The translations under genes were made by a program, and so were the position numbers. DNA of 35,915 nucleotides from DASYML01 sp036399835 (GTDB taxonomy: Bacteria; Acidobacteriota; Blastocatellia; Pyrinomonadales; Pyrinomonadaceae): assembly GCA_036399835.1 (NCBI GenBank), contig DASWMI010000045.1, positions 1 to 35,915 on the forward strand, read 5' to 3'. The notes under the pieces are model-generated. The model did no database searches and was not told the origin of the DNA. It saw only the letters and a list, made by a program, of their open reading frames with translations. The number at the start of each line of letters is the position of its first letter. The first letter of the stretch is position 1. Of this stretch, positions 8,196 through 15,157 are shown in pieces.

Positions 8196-8641
8196 TGACG
8201 CTGACCCGGTTCAGTTCCTTTTCTTTCCTTGCTGGCTTCTTTGAGAAACTTGGCGTCAAAGGCGCGCGGGAGCAGGTCTTTGATCTGAAAGCTTTCGGCT
8301 TCGCCGAGCAGGTTGGCAAAGATGATTTCGGCATCACGGCAAAATTCCCAGATAATCTGTCGGCAAGTGCCGCAGGGCGGCGTGAGCCTTTCCGTATCGG
8401 CGACGACGGCGAGGCGTTTGAAGCGGCGCTCGCCTTCAGAGAGAGCCTTCCAGATGGCTATCCTTTCGGCGCAGACGGTCAACCCGTAGCTGGCGCTCTC
8501 GATGTTGCAGCCCGTATAGACTTTCCCGTCTTCGGTCTCGACCGCCGCCCCGACTCTGAAATTTGAGAAAGGCGCGACCGCTCGCTCGCGTGCGGCCCTG
8601 GCCGCAGCGATCAACTTTTGCTCCCCCTGTTCTTCGCTCAA
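8192..8641 (-). CDS. cdd: Cytidine deaminase
   Basis: It deaminates cytidine and deoxycytidine to uridine and deoxyuridine in the pyrimidine salvage pathway. The 149-residue product is of the short, homotetrameric type. Zinc and catalytic residues are C57 and E59 in TVCAERIA and C90/C93 in PPCGTCRQ, with the substrate-binding segment FSNFRVGAAVE and GCNIESASYG. The last 20 residues (after about 128) are charged and unusually long for the family. Start and stop overlap the neighbours by ATGA on both sides (uridine kinase upstream, deaminase downstream), which indicates translational coupling. Confidence 0.96.
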   Translation of the reverse strand: MSEEQGEQKLIAAARAARERAVAPFSNFRVGAAVETEDGKVYTGCNIESASYGLTVCAERIAIWKALSEGERRFKRLAVVADTERLTPPCGTCRQIIWEFCRDAEIIFANLLGEAESFQIKDLLPRAFDAKFLKEASKERKGTEPGQRQ

Positions 8642-9273
8642 ACAAGTCCTCCGCTCATACTTAAAGAATTTGACAGGCGCTCGCGTATCTTGACGCTGAT
8701 GAGGTCTATGCTCACCAGATTGTGTCCGCCTTCAGGGATGATAACATCCGCGTAGCGTTTGGACGGCTCGACAAACTGCATGTGCATAGGCCGCACGGTT
8801 GCCAGGTATTGCTCGATGACGGAATCAACCGTGCGCCCGCGCTCGGCCACGTCGCGGCGCAGGCGACGTATAAAGCGTATATCGTCGGGCGTGTCCACGA
8901 AAATCTTGATGTCCATCTGTTCGAGCAGGCGCGTGTCGGCGAAAATCAGTATGCCTTCGACAATGACAATCGGCTTCGGCTCAATCGGCAGGGTCTCGTT
9001 CAAGCGCGAGTTGGTCTTGAAATCGTAGATGGGCAATTCGACAGGCTCGCCCGCACGCAGTTTCCTGATGTGATGAAAGAGCAGGTCGTTATCGAGCGCC
9101 TCAGGATGATCGAAGTTGACCTGCTGCCTGTAATCGAGCGGCAAATCTTTCTGATTCCGGTAGTAGGAATCCTGCTGGATAAAGAGGACATCGCTCGCAC
9201 TCACCGTTTCGAGAATGCGATTGGCGACCGTCGTCTTGCCTGAGCCTGTCCCGCCGCTAATGCCGATAATCAT
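8638..9273 (-). CDS. udk: Uridine/cytidine kinase
   Basis: It phosphorylates uridine and cytidine to UMP and CMP. The 211-residue protein begins with MIIGISGGTGSGKTT, a P-loop at about residues 6-15, followed by QQDSYYRNQ, NFDHPEALD, the YDFKTNSR substrate loop, VEGILIFAD and the lid RFIRRLRRDVAERGR, all typical of Udk. An in-frame ATG 33 bases further upstream would add 11 residues encoded entirely by an intergenic repeat, so I chose the ATG at 9273. No good Shine-Dalgarno is visible there, because the repeat runs to within a few bases of the start codon. Its end overlaps the cytidine deaminase start. Confidence 0.96.
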   Translation of the reverse strand: MIIGISGGTGSGKTTVANRILETVSASDVLFIQQDSYYRNQKDLPLDYRQQVNFDHPEALDNDLLFHHIRKLRAGEPVELPIYDFKTNSRLNETLPIEPKPIVIVEGILIFADTRLLEQMDIKIFVDTPDDIRFIRRLRRDVAERGRTVDSVIEQYLATVRPMHMQFVEPSKRYADVIIPEGGHNLVSIDLISVKIRERLSNSLSMSGGLV

Positions 9274-9277
9274 AAAG

Positions 9278-9371
9278 AGAGTCTGGAGTCTGGAGTCTGG
9301 AGTCATGAGTCAAAAGAAAAAAGCTTTGGGCCTTTGACTCTCAGACTCTCGGACTCTCGGACTCTCGGACT
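9278..9371. repeat. Heptad/octad hairpin, GAGTCTG/GAGTCCGA family
   Basis: One arm carries three GAGTCTG units and the other repeated ACTCTCGG units (period 8). They are joined by a loop containing AAGCTTTGGGCCTTTGACTC. The element fills the gap between the purine nucleoside phosphorylase stop and the uridine kinase start. The copy at 16962-17058 is the same element in the opposite orientation, and a third member lies at 34582-34665. Confidence 0.88.
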
Positions 9372-9372
9372 G

Positions 9373-10215
9373 TTATGTCAGTTTTGGGATGACGCGTCGG
9401 AGCAGCTCTTTGAAAGTGTGCTGGACGCGTGCGCCTATCTCCATGACCTCCTGGTGGTTGATTGGCTCGCCGAGCACGCCCGCAGCCATGTTGGTGATGC
9501 AGGAGATGCCGAGCACTTTGATTTCCATCTGGCGCGCGACGATGGCTTCGGGCACTGTGCTCATGCCAACGGCGTCCGCGCCCAGGATGCGCAGCATGTG
9601 TATCTCCGCAGGCGTCTCATAACTGGGGCCGGAGAGCGCGGCATAAATTCCGCGTCTCACATTAAGGCCAATCGCGTTGGCCTCTTCGACGGCAATCCCC
9701 TGGTATTCGCGCGCGTAAACTTCGGTTAAATCCGGAAAGCGCTCGCCGAAACGCTCGTCGTGCGGGCCGCGCAAGGGACTCGCGCCCATCAGGTTCAAGT
9801 GGTCGCTGATAACCATCAAAGAACCCTGGTCGAACTCTATGTTGATGCCGCCCGCCGCATTCGTCAGCACTATGGACTTGATGCCCATCAACCCAAAGGT
9901 GCGCACGGGAAAGACGACTTCTTCAAACGAATGGCCCTCGTAATAATGGAAACGCCCCTGCATGGCCGCAACCGGAACGCCTTCCAACTTGCCCAAGACC
10001 AGCCTTCCGGCATGGCCTTCGACCGTCGAGCGCGCAAAACCCGGAATCTCCTCATAATCAATCGCCACCGCCTCATCAAGCTCGTCGGCAAACGCGCCAA
10101 GCCCGCTTCCCAGTACCAGCGCCACACGCGGCTCCACGCTCCAACGCGCACGTATGAGACGCGCAGCATGCTCCGCGCGCTCATAGAGAGTAGCTGTCCT
10201 TAACTCTTCAACCAT
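9373..10215 (-). CDS. punA: Purine nucleoside phosphorylase (trimeric type)
   Basis: It splits (deoxy)inosine and (deoxy)guanosine with phosphate into the base and (deoxy)ribose-1-phosphate. The 280-residue length fits the trimeric PNP-II family. Seen are LVLGSGLG (phosphate loop), STVEGHAGRLVLG, QGRFHYYEG, LTNAAGGIN, LSGPSYETPAEI with E204, and GMSTVPEAIVAR. ISCITNMAAG carries N242, the counterpart of the human N243 that selects 6-oxopurines. Together with the exported adenosine-type deaminase it would complete purine salvage: deamination, import, then phosphorolysis. Its 3' end abuts the repeat at 9278-9371 and its 5' side abuts another at 10224-10297. Confidence 0.95.
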   Translation of the reverse strand: MVEELRTATLYERAEHAARLIRARWSVEPRVALVLGSGLGAFADELDEAVAIDYEEIPGFARSTVEGHAGRLVLGKLEGVPVAAMQGRFHYYEGHSFEEVVFPVRTFGLMGIKSIVLTNAAGGINIEFDQGSLMVISDHLNLMGASPLRGPHDERFGERFPDLTEVYAREYQGIAVEEANAIGLNVRRGIYAALSGPSYETPAEIHMLRILGADAVGMSTVPEAIVARQMEIKVLGISCITNMAAGVLGEPINHQEVMEIGARVQHTFKELLRRVIPKLT

Positions 10216-10223
10216 GTGTCAAA

Positions 10224-10297
10224 CAGTTTTGAGTGTTCAGTTTTCAGTAAAGGCAAGCTGCTTTTTCTCAAAACTGAAAACTCAAAACTGTAAACTC
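10224..10297. repeat. Heptad hairpin, CAGTTTT family
   Basis: The left arm (10224-10248) and right arm (10267-10297) are built from CAGTTTT/GAGTTTT-type 7-base units and are largely complementary. The loop and start of the right arm (10249-10281, 33 bases) are identical to 11215-11247 in the next gap. The right arm runs into the stop codon of the permease gene at 10296. Confidence 0.85.
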
Positions 10298-11171
10298 ATC
10301 TTTCCTTCTGATAGGGCTGGCCCAGCGAGCGCGGTGCGCGTGAAAGACCTATGAAGCCTGCCAGCACGACTATCGTCAGCACGTAGGGGATAATCTGAAT
10401 ATACTCCACGCGGATATTCGGGACAACGCCCTGCATTTGAATCGCGGCGGCCTCTGCAAAGCCGAAGAGCAGGCAGGCGAGCATCGTCTGGACAGGTCGC
10501 CACTTGCCGAAAATCAGCGCGGCGAGCGCGATAAAGCCGCGGCCCGCCGTCATGTTTCGCGTAAAGAGCGAAGACTGGCCGATGGAAAGATAAGCCCCGC
10601 CGATGGCTGCCAGCGCGCCCGACAGGAGGACTCCCGTATAGCGTATGCGCGCCACGCTGACGCCCGCCGTGTCAGCCGCCTCAGGGTTTTCTCCGACCGC
10701 GCGCAGACGCAAGCCGAAAGGTGTGCGATAGAGCACGTACCAGATGGCGGGCACGAGTGCGAAGGCGATGATGATGGGAACATTCGGAATGAGATCGTTT
10801 TTGGGTATCTGCGGGGTCGCGCCTGTGGATTCAAAAAAAGCGCCGCTCAGGAGCGCGGGCACGCCCAGCATCAGGAAGTTGATGGCCGTTCCGCTCACCA
10901 CCTGGTCCGCCTTGAACTCTATGCAGGCCACTGCATGAATCAACGCGATAAAGACACCCGCGCCAATCGCGGCCAGTAGTCCTATCCACGGGCTGCCAGC
11001 ATAATGAGTGACGGAGGCAGCCGTGAAAGCGCCCGCCAGCATCAAGCCTTCGAGCGCGATGTTAATAACACCCGAGCGCTCGGAAAACAGCCCGCCCATC
11101 GCAGCCAACAGCAAAGGCGTCGCCAGCCTGATCGTCGAATAGATAATGGCAATCGTTAGGATGTCTCTCAT
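10296..11171 (-). CDS. Nucleoside ABC transporter permease (NupQ-like)
   Basis: An inner-membrane permease of the BPD_transp_2 family (branched-chain amino acid/ribose/nucleoside type). The 291-residue protein is hydrophobic throughout, with about eight or more membrane segments. It carries family motifs: LLAAMGGLFSERSGVINIALEG near the N-terminus, the cytoplasmic coupling loop RTPFGLRLRAVGENPEAADTAG, and GRGFIALAALIFGKW. The frame continues 22 codons upstream, but those codons are repeat sequence, so I chose the ATG at 11171 (MRDILTIAII). The family usually works as a heterodimer with a longer permease, here the gene at 11268. Its neighbours are PNP, an ABC ATPase and a BMP lipoprotein, which point to nucleosides as substrate. 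Confidence 0.92.
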   Translation of the reverse strand: MRDILTIAIIYSTIRLATPLLLAAMGGLFSERSGVINIALEGLMLAGAFTAASVTHYAGSPWIGLLAAIGAGVFIALIHAVACIEFKADQVVSGTAINFLMLGVPALLSGAFFESTGATPQIPKNDLIPNVPIIIAFALVPAIWYVLYRTPFGLRLRAVGENPEAADTAGVSVARIRYTGVLLSGALAAIGGAYLSIGQSSLFTRNMTAGRGFIALAALIFGKWRPVQTMLACLLFGFAEAAAIQMQGVVPNIRVEYIQIIPYVLTIVVLAGFIGLSRAPRSLGQPYQKER

Positions 11172-11180
11172 ATCTATCGT

Positions 11181-11262
11181 TTCAGTTTTGAGTTTACAGT
11201 TTTCAGTTTTGAGCAAAGGCAAGCTGCTTTTTCTCAAAACTGAAAACCGGAAACTGAAAACT
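11181..11262. repeat. Heptad hairpin, CAGTTTT family (second copy)
   Basis: Left arm 11181-11212 and right arm 11233-11262 consist of 7-base units (CAGTTTT, GAGTTTA, CAGTTTT) and pair with few mismatches. The segment 11215-11247 is identical over 33 bases to 10249-10281. The element fills the gap between the two permease genes. An ATG within it at 11237 is in frame with the downstream permease but is unlikely to be used. Confidence 0.87.
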
Positions 11263-11267
11263 CTCTT

Positions 11268-12356
11268 TCACACTTTCGATCTTTTCAAGAGGCCGAATCT
11301 GCCGAAAGAACCGCCATGAGACAAAATGGCTACGAAGAGAATCACCAGCGCCTGAAGGACGAGCACTAAATCCTTTGAGACATATTCCGTAAAGATGTCA
11401 ACGAACAGCCCGCCGCGCAGTAGAGCGCCGAAGAGGAGCGCGGCTAAGAGCACTCCGAAAGGATGATTGCGCCCGAGGAGCGCGACGGCGATTCCCGTAA
11501 ATCCGTATTGCGCAGAGAAGTTGTGATAATAACGGTAGCGATAGCCGAGCACCTCATTAATCGCCACCATCCCGGCCAGCCCGCCCGAGACAGCCATCGC
11601 GAGCACGATCTGTTTGCGCACGGAGATGCCGCCATACTCAGCCGCCAGAGGGTTCGCGCCAGTCGCGCGTATCTCGTATCCCCACTTGGTCCGCCACAGA
11701 AAAATGTAGACGAGCACGCACGCCAGTAGAGCCAGGATAAAAGCCAGATTGATGGGAATGCGCTCCGGCAGACCCGGCAGAAACTGGCCCAGCCGCGGCA
11801 GATGCGCGTTGATGCCCGGAGGCGTCAAAGCCTGGTTGCCGATGGGTCTTGTTTCCAGTATGGGGTCACCCTGGACTTTGAAGTAGCTTTGCGTCAGGGC
11901 GCTCGCCAGACCCGCCGCGATAAAGTTCATCATGATCGTATTGATGACTTCGTGCGAGCCGAAACGCGCCTTGAGGATGCCAGGGATGGCGGCCCACAGT
12001 GCGCCGCTCAGGATGGCTACCAGACAGGCCAGCGGGATAAGCAGCCAGGCAGAGAGGTTGGCGAAAGTAATCCCGACAAAGGCCGTCGCAAACGCGGCAA
12101 TCGTCAACTGTCCTTCAGCGCCTATGTTGAGCAGCCCGCAGCGAAAAGCCACAGCCACCGCGAGGCCCGTGAAAATCAGCGGGGTCGCGTAAAAGAGCGT
12201 ATAGCCGATACCGTCGGGCCATGACAAAGCCGAGCCGATCAGCAGCTTGTAGGTTTCAATCGGGTCATCGCCAATGAGGACGACGACGATAGCCCCGACG
12301 ATGAAGGCCGCGATGACAGCAATCAGCGGAAAGAGCAGTTGGCGTAGATGCTTCAT
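11268..12356 (-). CDS. Nucleoside ABC transporter permease (NupP-like)
   Basis: The longer permease subunit of the nucleoside importer, 362 residues with an N-terminal membrane segment (about 7-28) and multiple further ones. Family landmarks are YATPLIFTGLAVAVAFRCGLLNIGAEGQ, GSHEVINTIMMNFIA, the coupling loop WGYEIRATGANPLAAEYGGIS, and GFTGIAVALLGRNHPFG. In known systems of this type (for example Bacillus NupNOPQ) two unequal permeases pair with one double-domain ATPase and a lipoprotein receptor; the same set is present here. The gene is bounded by hairpin repeats on both sides. Confidence 0.92.
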   Translation of the reverse strand: MKHLRQLLFPLIAVIAAFIVGAIVVVLIGDDPIETYKLLIGSALSWPDGIGYTLFYATPLIFTGLAVAVAFRCGLLNIGAEGQLTIAAFATAFVGITFANLSAWLLIPLACLVAILSGALWAAIPGILKARFGSHEVINTIMMNFIAAGLASALTQSYFKVQGDPILETRPIGNQALTPPGINAHLPRLGQFLPGLPERIPINLAFILALLACVLVYIFLWRTKWGYEIRATGANPLAAEYGGISVRKQIVLAMAVSGGLAGMVAINEVLGYRYRYYHNFSAQYGFTGIAVALLGRNHPFGVLLAALLFGALLRGGLFVDIFTEYVSKDLVLVLQALVILFVAILSHGGSFGRFGLLKRSKV

Positions 12357-12363
12357 AGAATAG

Positions 12364-12438
12364 CGACAGGTGACGTGTGACAGATGACAGGCAAGAACAA
12401 GTTTTTATCTTGTCACCCGTCACCTGTCACACGTCACG
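12364..12438. repeat. Heptad hairpin, GTGACAG family (second copy)
   Basis: The arms are built of GTGACAG/GTGACGT-like 7-base units. Left arm (about 12364-12395) and right arm (12408-12438) pair with a few mismatches and a small deletion. It resembles the perfect element at 2948-3024. The TGA stop of the ABC ATPase gene (12434-12436) lies inside the right arm. Confidence 0.83.
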
Positions 12439-13948
12439 GTTTGTGTCCTCCCGTCATCATCAATCCGATCTCTTCCGCGCTGGCGCTTTTCGGGTCAACT
12501 TCGCCGACTATCTTGCCGTGATAAATGACCAGCAGGCGGTCCGCCAGATTCGTGACCTCCTCAAGCTCTGCGGAGACCAGCAGCACGGCGCAGCCCGCAT
12601 CGCGCATGGCTAGCAGCTTGCGATGAATAAACTCTATCGCGCCGATGTCCACGCCGCGCGTCGGCTGCGCGACCAGCAACAGCTTAGGCTCAAGCTCGAA
12701 CTCGCGCCCGATGATCAGTTTTTGTTGATTGCCGCCGGACAAAGAGCGCGCGGGCAGCTCCGTGTCGGCTGGTCGCACATCGAAATTTTTGATGACCTCC
12801 TGCGCGCGTCGCCTGATGCCCGTATCGTCGAGCAGCACTCCCGTACTGCCGACGGCGGGCCTGCGATAATGCACGCCGAGGATGGAATTTTCCGCGAGGT
12901 TGAAATCGAGCAGCAGCCCGCGCCTGTGCCTGTCTTCGGGGATGTGCGCGATGCCAAGCTCTTTGCGCCTGCGTGCGCTGAGGCGCGTGATGTTCTTTCC
13001 GTCAAACTCTATCTGCCCGGCCAAGAGCGCGGGGTCAACCAGCCCGGCCAGAGCCTCTATCAACTCTGTCTGACCGTTGCCCTCTACGCCCGCGATGCCG
13101 ACGACCTCGCCCGCGCGTACTTCAAAACTTATCTCATCGAAACGCCGCGTGCCGTCGCGCGCCGTCATCGTGAACCGGCTCAGGCTGAGCACGACGGCTG
13201 CCGGATTCGCCTGGCCTTTCTCTACGCGCAGCAGCACATCACGCCCGACCATCAGCCGCGCCAGCTCAGCCGCATTCGTCTCGCTCGTCTGAAGGCGGCC
13301 CACGACCTTGCCGTCACGCATCACTGTTACTTCATCCGAGATAGCCAGCACTTCATCCAGCTTGTGCGTGATGATGACGACAGTCTTTCCCTGCTTGCGC
13401 ATACGCCGCAGGATTTCAAAGAACTCTTCGACCTCCTGCGGGGTGAGCACGGCGGTCGGCTCGTCCAGGATGAGGATGCGAGCCTGGCGATAGAGCGCCT
13501 TGAGCAGCTCGACGCGCTGCTGCTGGCCGACAGAGAGATTCTCGACCACTGCGTTCGGGTCAATTGCCAGCCGAAATTCTTCCGAGAGCGCGCGAATCTG
13601 CGTGTCCGCGCCGCGCAGGTCGAGCGCAGTGACTGCGCCCGGCTCTGCGCCGAGGACTATATTTTCGGCGACCGACATCGGCTCGACGAGCATAAAGTGC
13701 TGGTGGACCATGCCTATGCCAAGCGCAATCGCATCGTGCGGCGTGGCAATCTGCCGGACCTCGCCGTCAACCAGAATCCGGCCCTCGTCCGCCGTGTAAA
13801 AGCCGTAAGCGATACGCATCGCTGTGGATTTTCCGGCGCCGTTCTCGCCCACGATGGCATGAATCGTCCCGGTCTTGACCAGTATGTCCACATGGTCATT
13901 CGCCAGCACGTTGCCGAATCGTTTAGTAATGCCTTTGAGTTCGAGCAT
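12434..13948 (-). CDS. Nucleoside ABC transporter ATPase, two-domain (NupO-like)
   Basis: A fused two-domain ABC ATPase of the sugar/nucleoside importer class, 504 residues. Domain 1 has Walker A GENGAGKST, Q-loop MVHQHFMLV, signature LSVGQQQRVE and Walker B LILDEPTAVLTP. Domain 2 has the degenerate Walker A GVEGNGQTEL, the IPEDRHRRGLLLDF motif of this family, signature LSGGNQQKLIIGRE and Walker B LLLVAQPTRGVDIGAI. In domain 2 the usual Walker B acidic/Glu pair is altered (VAQPTRG), as is common in this family. The frame continues 15 codons upstream through repeat sequence; the ATG at 13948 gives the normal N-terminus MLELKGITKRFG. Confidence 0.95.
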   Translation of the reverse strand: MLELKGITKRFGNVLANDHVDILVKTGTIHAIVGENGAGKSTAMRIAYGFYTADEGRILVDGEVRQIATPHDAIALGIGMVHQHFMLVEPMSVAENIVLGAEPGAVTALDLRGADTQIRALSEEFRLAIDPNAVVENLSVGQQQRVELLKALYRQARILILDEPTAVLTPQEVEEFFEILRRMRKQGKTVVIITHKLDEVLAISDEVTVMRDGKVVGRLQTSETNAAELARLMVGRDVLLRVEKGQANPAAVVLSLSRFTMTARDGTRRFDEISFEVRAGEVVGIAGVEGNGQTELIEALAGLVDPALLAGQIEFDGKNITRLSARRRKELGIAHIPEDRHRRGLLLDFNLAENSILGVHYRRPAVGSTGVLLDDTGIRRRAQEVIKNFDVRPADTELPARSLSGGNQQKLIIGREFELEPKLLLVAQPTRGVDIGAIEFIHRKLLAMRDAGCAVLLVSAELEEVTNLADRLLVIYHGKIVGEVDPKSASAEEIGLMMTGGHKP

Positions 13949-13955
13949 GCTTCGC

Positions 13956-14039
13956 TTTTCAGTTTTCGGCTTTGAGTTTTCAGTTTTCAGCACAGACCGT
14001 TTGCTTTTCTGAAAACTGAAAACCGAAAACTCAAAACTG
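13956..14039. repeat. Heptad hairpin, CAGTTTT family (third copy)
   Basis: The arms are made of CAGTTTT, CGGCTTT and GAGTTTT-like 7-base units. Left arm 13956-13990 pairs with right arm 14008-14039 around a loop containing CACAGACCGTTTGCTT. It fills the BMP lipoprotein to ABC ATPase gap, ending 2 bases from the lipoprotein stop. Confidence 0.86.
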
Positions 14040-14041
14040 CC

Positions 14042-15157
14042 CTACTTCTCCATCGCGTCTGTGACTTGAATCTGCCCGCCGATAATCTTCTGCTTGGCTT
14101 CTTCGGCCTGCTTGATGATGTCCGGCGGAATCAAATCTCGGTTGTACTGGTCCAGCGCGTAGCCCACCCCATCGTTCTCAAGACCATAAACGTGTACGCC
14201 GCCCTTGAACTGTCCATCAATCTTGTCCTTGACGATCTGGTAGACGGCGTTGTCCACGCGCTTGACCATGCTGGTCAGGACAAAGCCGGGCTTGACCCAG
14301 TTCTGGTTCGAGTCAACGCCGATGACGAATCTCTGCGCGTGACCGTTGGCATCCTTGCCAAACTGCTCTGCGGCGTCGAAAGCGCCGAGGCCGGAATTGC
14401 CAGCCGCAGTGAAAACCACGTCCGCGCCCTTCTCAAGCTGCGAGCGCGCCAGCTCTTTGCCTTTGACAGGGTCGTTCCAGGCCGCGTCGGTCACGCCTAT
14501 ATAGTTGGCGATGACGCGTATGTTCGGATTGACGGCGCGCGCGCCCTCCTCGTAGCCGGTCGCAAACTTGTGTATGAGGGGGATGTCCATCCCGCCGATA
14601 AAGCCTATCGTGCCGGTCTTGGAGGTCTTGGCGGCAATCATGCCGACGAGGTAAGAGCCTTGATGCTCCTTGAAGATGAGAGAGGCGACATTGGGTAGTT
14701 GGCTGACGCCGTCTATGATGGCGAAATTTATGTTAGGATAATCTTTGGCGACGCGCTCCATGATAGGAGCCTGCGCAAAGCCGACGCCGATGATGAGGTC
14801 GTAACCGCGCTCGGCAAAGGCACGCATCGCAGGCTCTATCGAAGTCGGGTCGCCCGGCTCGACATCGCGTAGAACGATTCCGAGCGCGGGCTTGTCGCAG
14901 GCCGCGCCGTTCTGAGGCTGTTCCATGTCACCGCACTTGCAGGGTGAGCCGTCAGGGTGATGGCCCGTCTCCGCACACTTGACGCCATCGAATGCCGCGG
15001 CGTTAAAGGAGCGGTCGTCTTTGCCGCCGATGTCATAAACAATGCCGACATGAATTTTGGATTTATCCTCAGCGACGCGTCCCTGGCGATGACAGGCAGG
15101 GCCTGCCAGCACCAGCGCACAGAGGGCTGCGAACAAGAGCCAGTGGTAAAACTTCAT
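14042..15157 (-). CDS. BMP/PnrA-type nucleoside-binding lipoprotein
   Basis: The substrate-binding receptor of the ABC nucleoside importer, 371 residues. A signal peptide (about 1-21) ends at C22, a likely lipidation site although the -3 position is glycine rather than leucine. The BMP fold is shown by HVGIVYDIGGKDDRSFNAAAFDG, LIIGVGFAQAPIMERVAKDYP, FAIIDG, FKEHQGSYLVGMIAA, GFIGGMDIPLIHKF, ADVVFTAAGNSGLG and FVIGVDSNQNW. Four cysteines at 61, 73, 75 and 87 sit in an insertion just after the first strand-helix unit (GHHPDGSPCKCGD); I do not know this in standard PnrA. The start overlaps the thymidine phosphorylase stop (ATGA), with AAGGAAG about 10 bases upstream. Confidence 0.93.
   Translation of the reverse strand: MKFYHWLLFAALCALVLAGPACHRQGRVAEDKSKIHVGIVYDIGGKDDRSFNAAAFDGVKCAETGHHPDGSPCKCGDMEQPQNGAACDKPALGIVLRDVEPGDPTSIEPAMRAFAERGYDLIIGVGFAQAPIMERVAKDYPNINFAIIDGVSQLPNVASLIFKEHQGSYLVGMIAAKTSKTGTIGFIGGMDIPLIHKFATGYEEGARAVNPNIRVIANYIGVTDAAWNDPVKGKELARSQLEKGADVVFTAAGNSGLGAFDAAEQFGKDANGHAQRFVIGVDSNQNWVKPGFVLTSMVKRVDNAVYQIVKDKIDGQFKGGVHVYGLENDGVGYALDQYNRDLIPPDIIKQAEEAKQKIIGGQIQVTDAMEK

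Noticed and set aside
12623..13975. Long open frame (about 450 codons) on the plus strand
   Set aside because: It is antisense to the ABC ATPase gene, whose motifs are complete. The plus-strand product is Arg/His/Asp-rich without recognisable domains, the usual shadow of a GC-rich gene.
9278..14039. CRISPR-like array from the spaced repeats
   Set aside because: Units are 7-8 bases in tandem within inverted arms, separated by whole genes; there are no spacers of uniform size and no cas genes.
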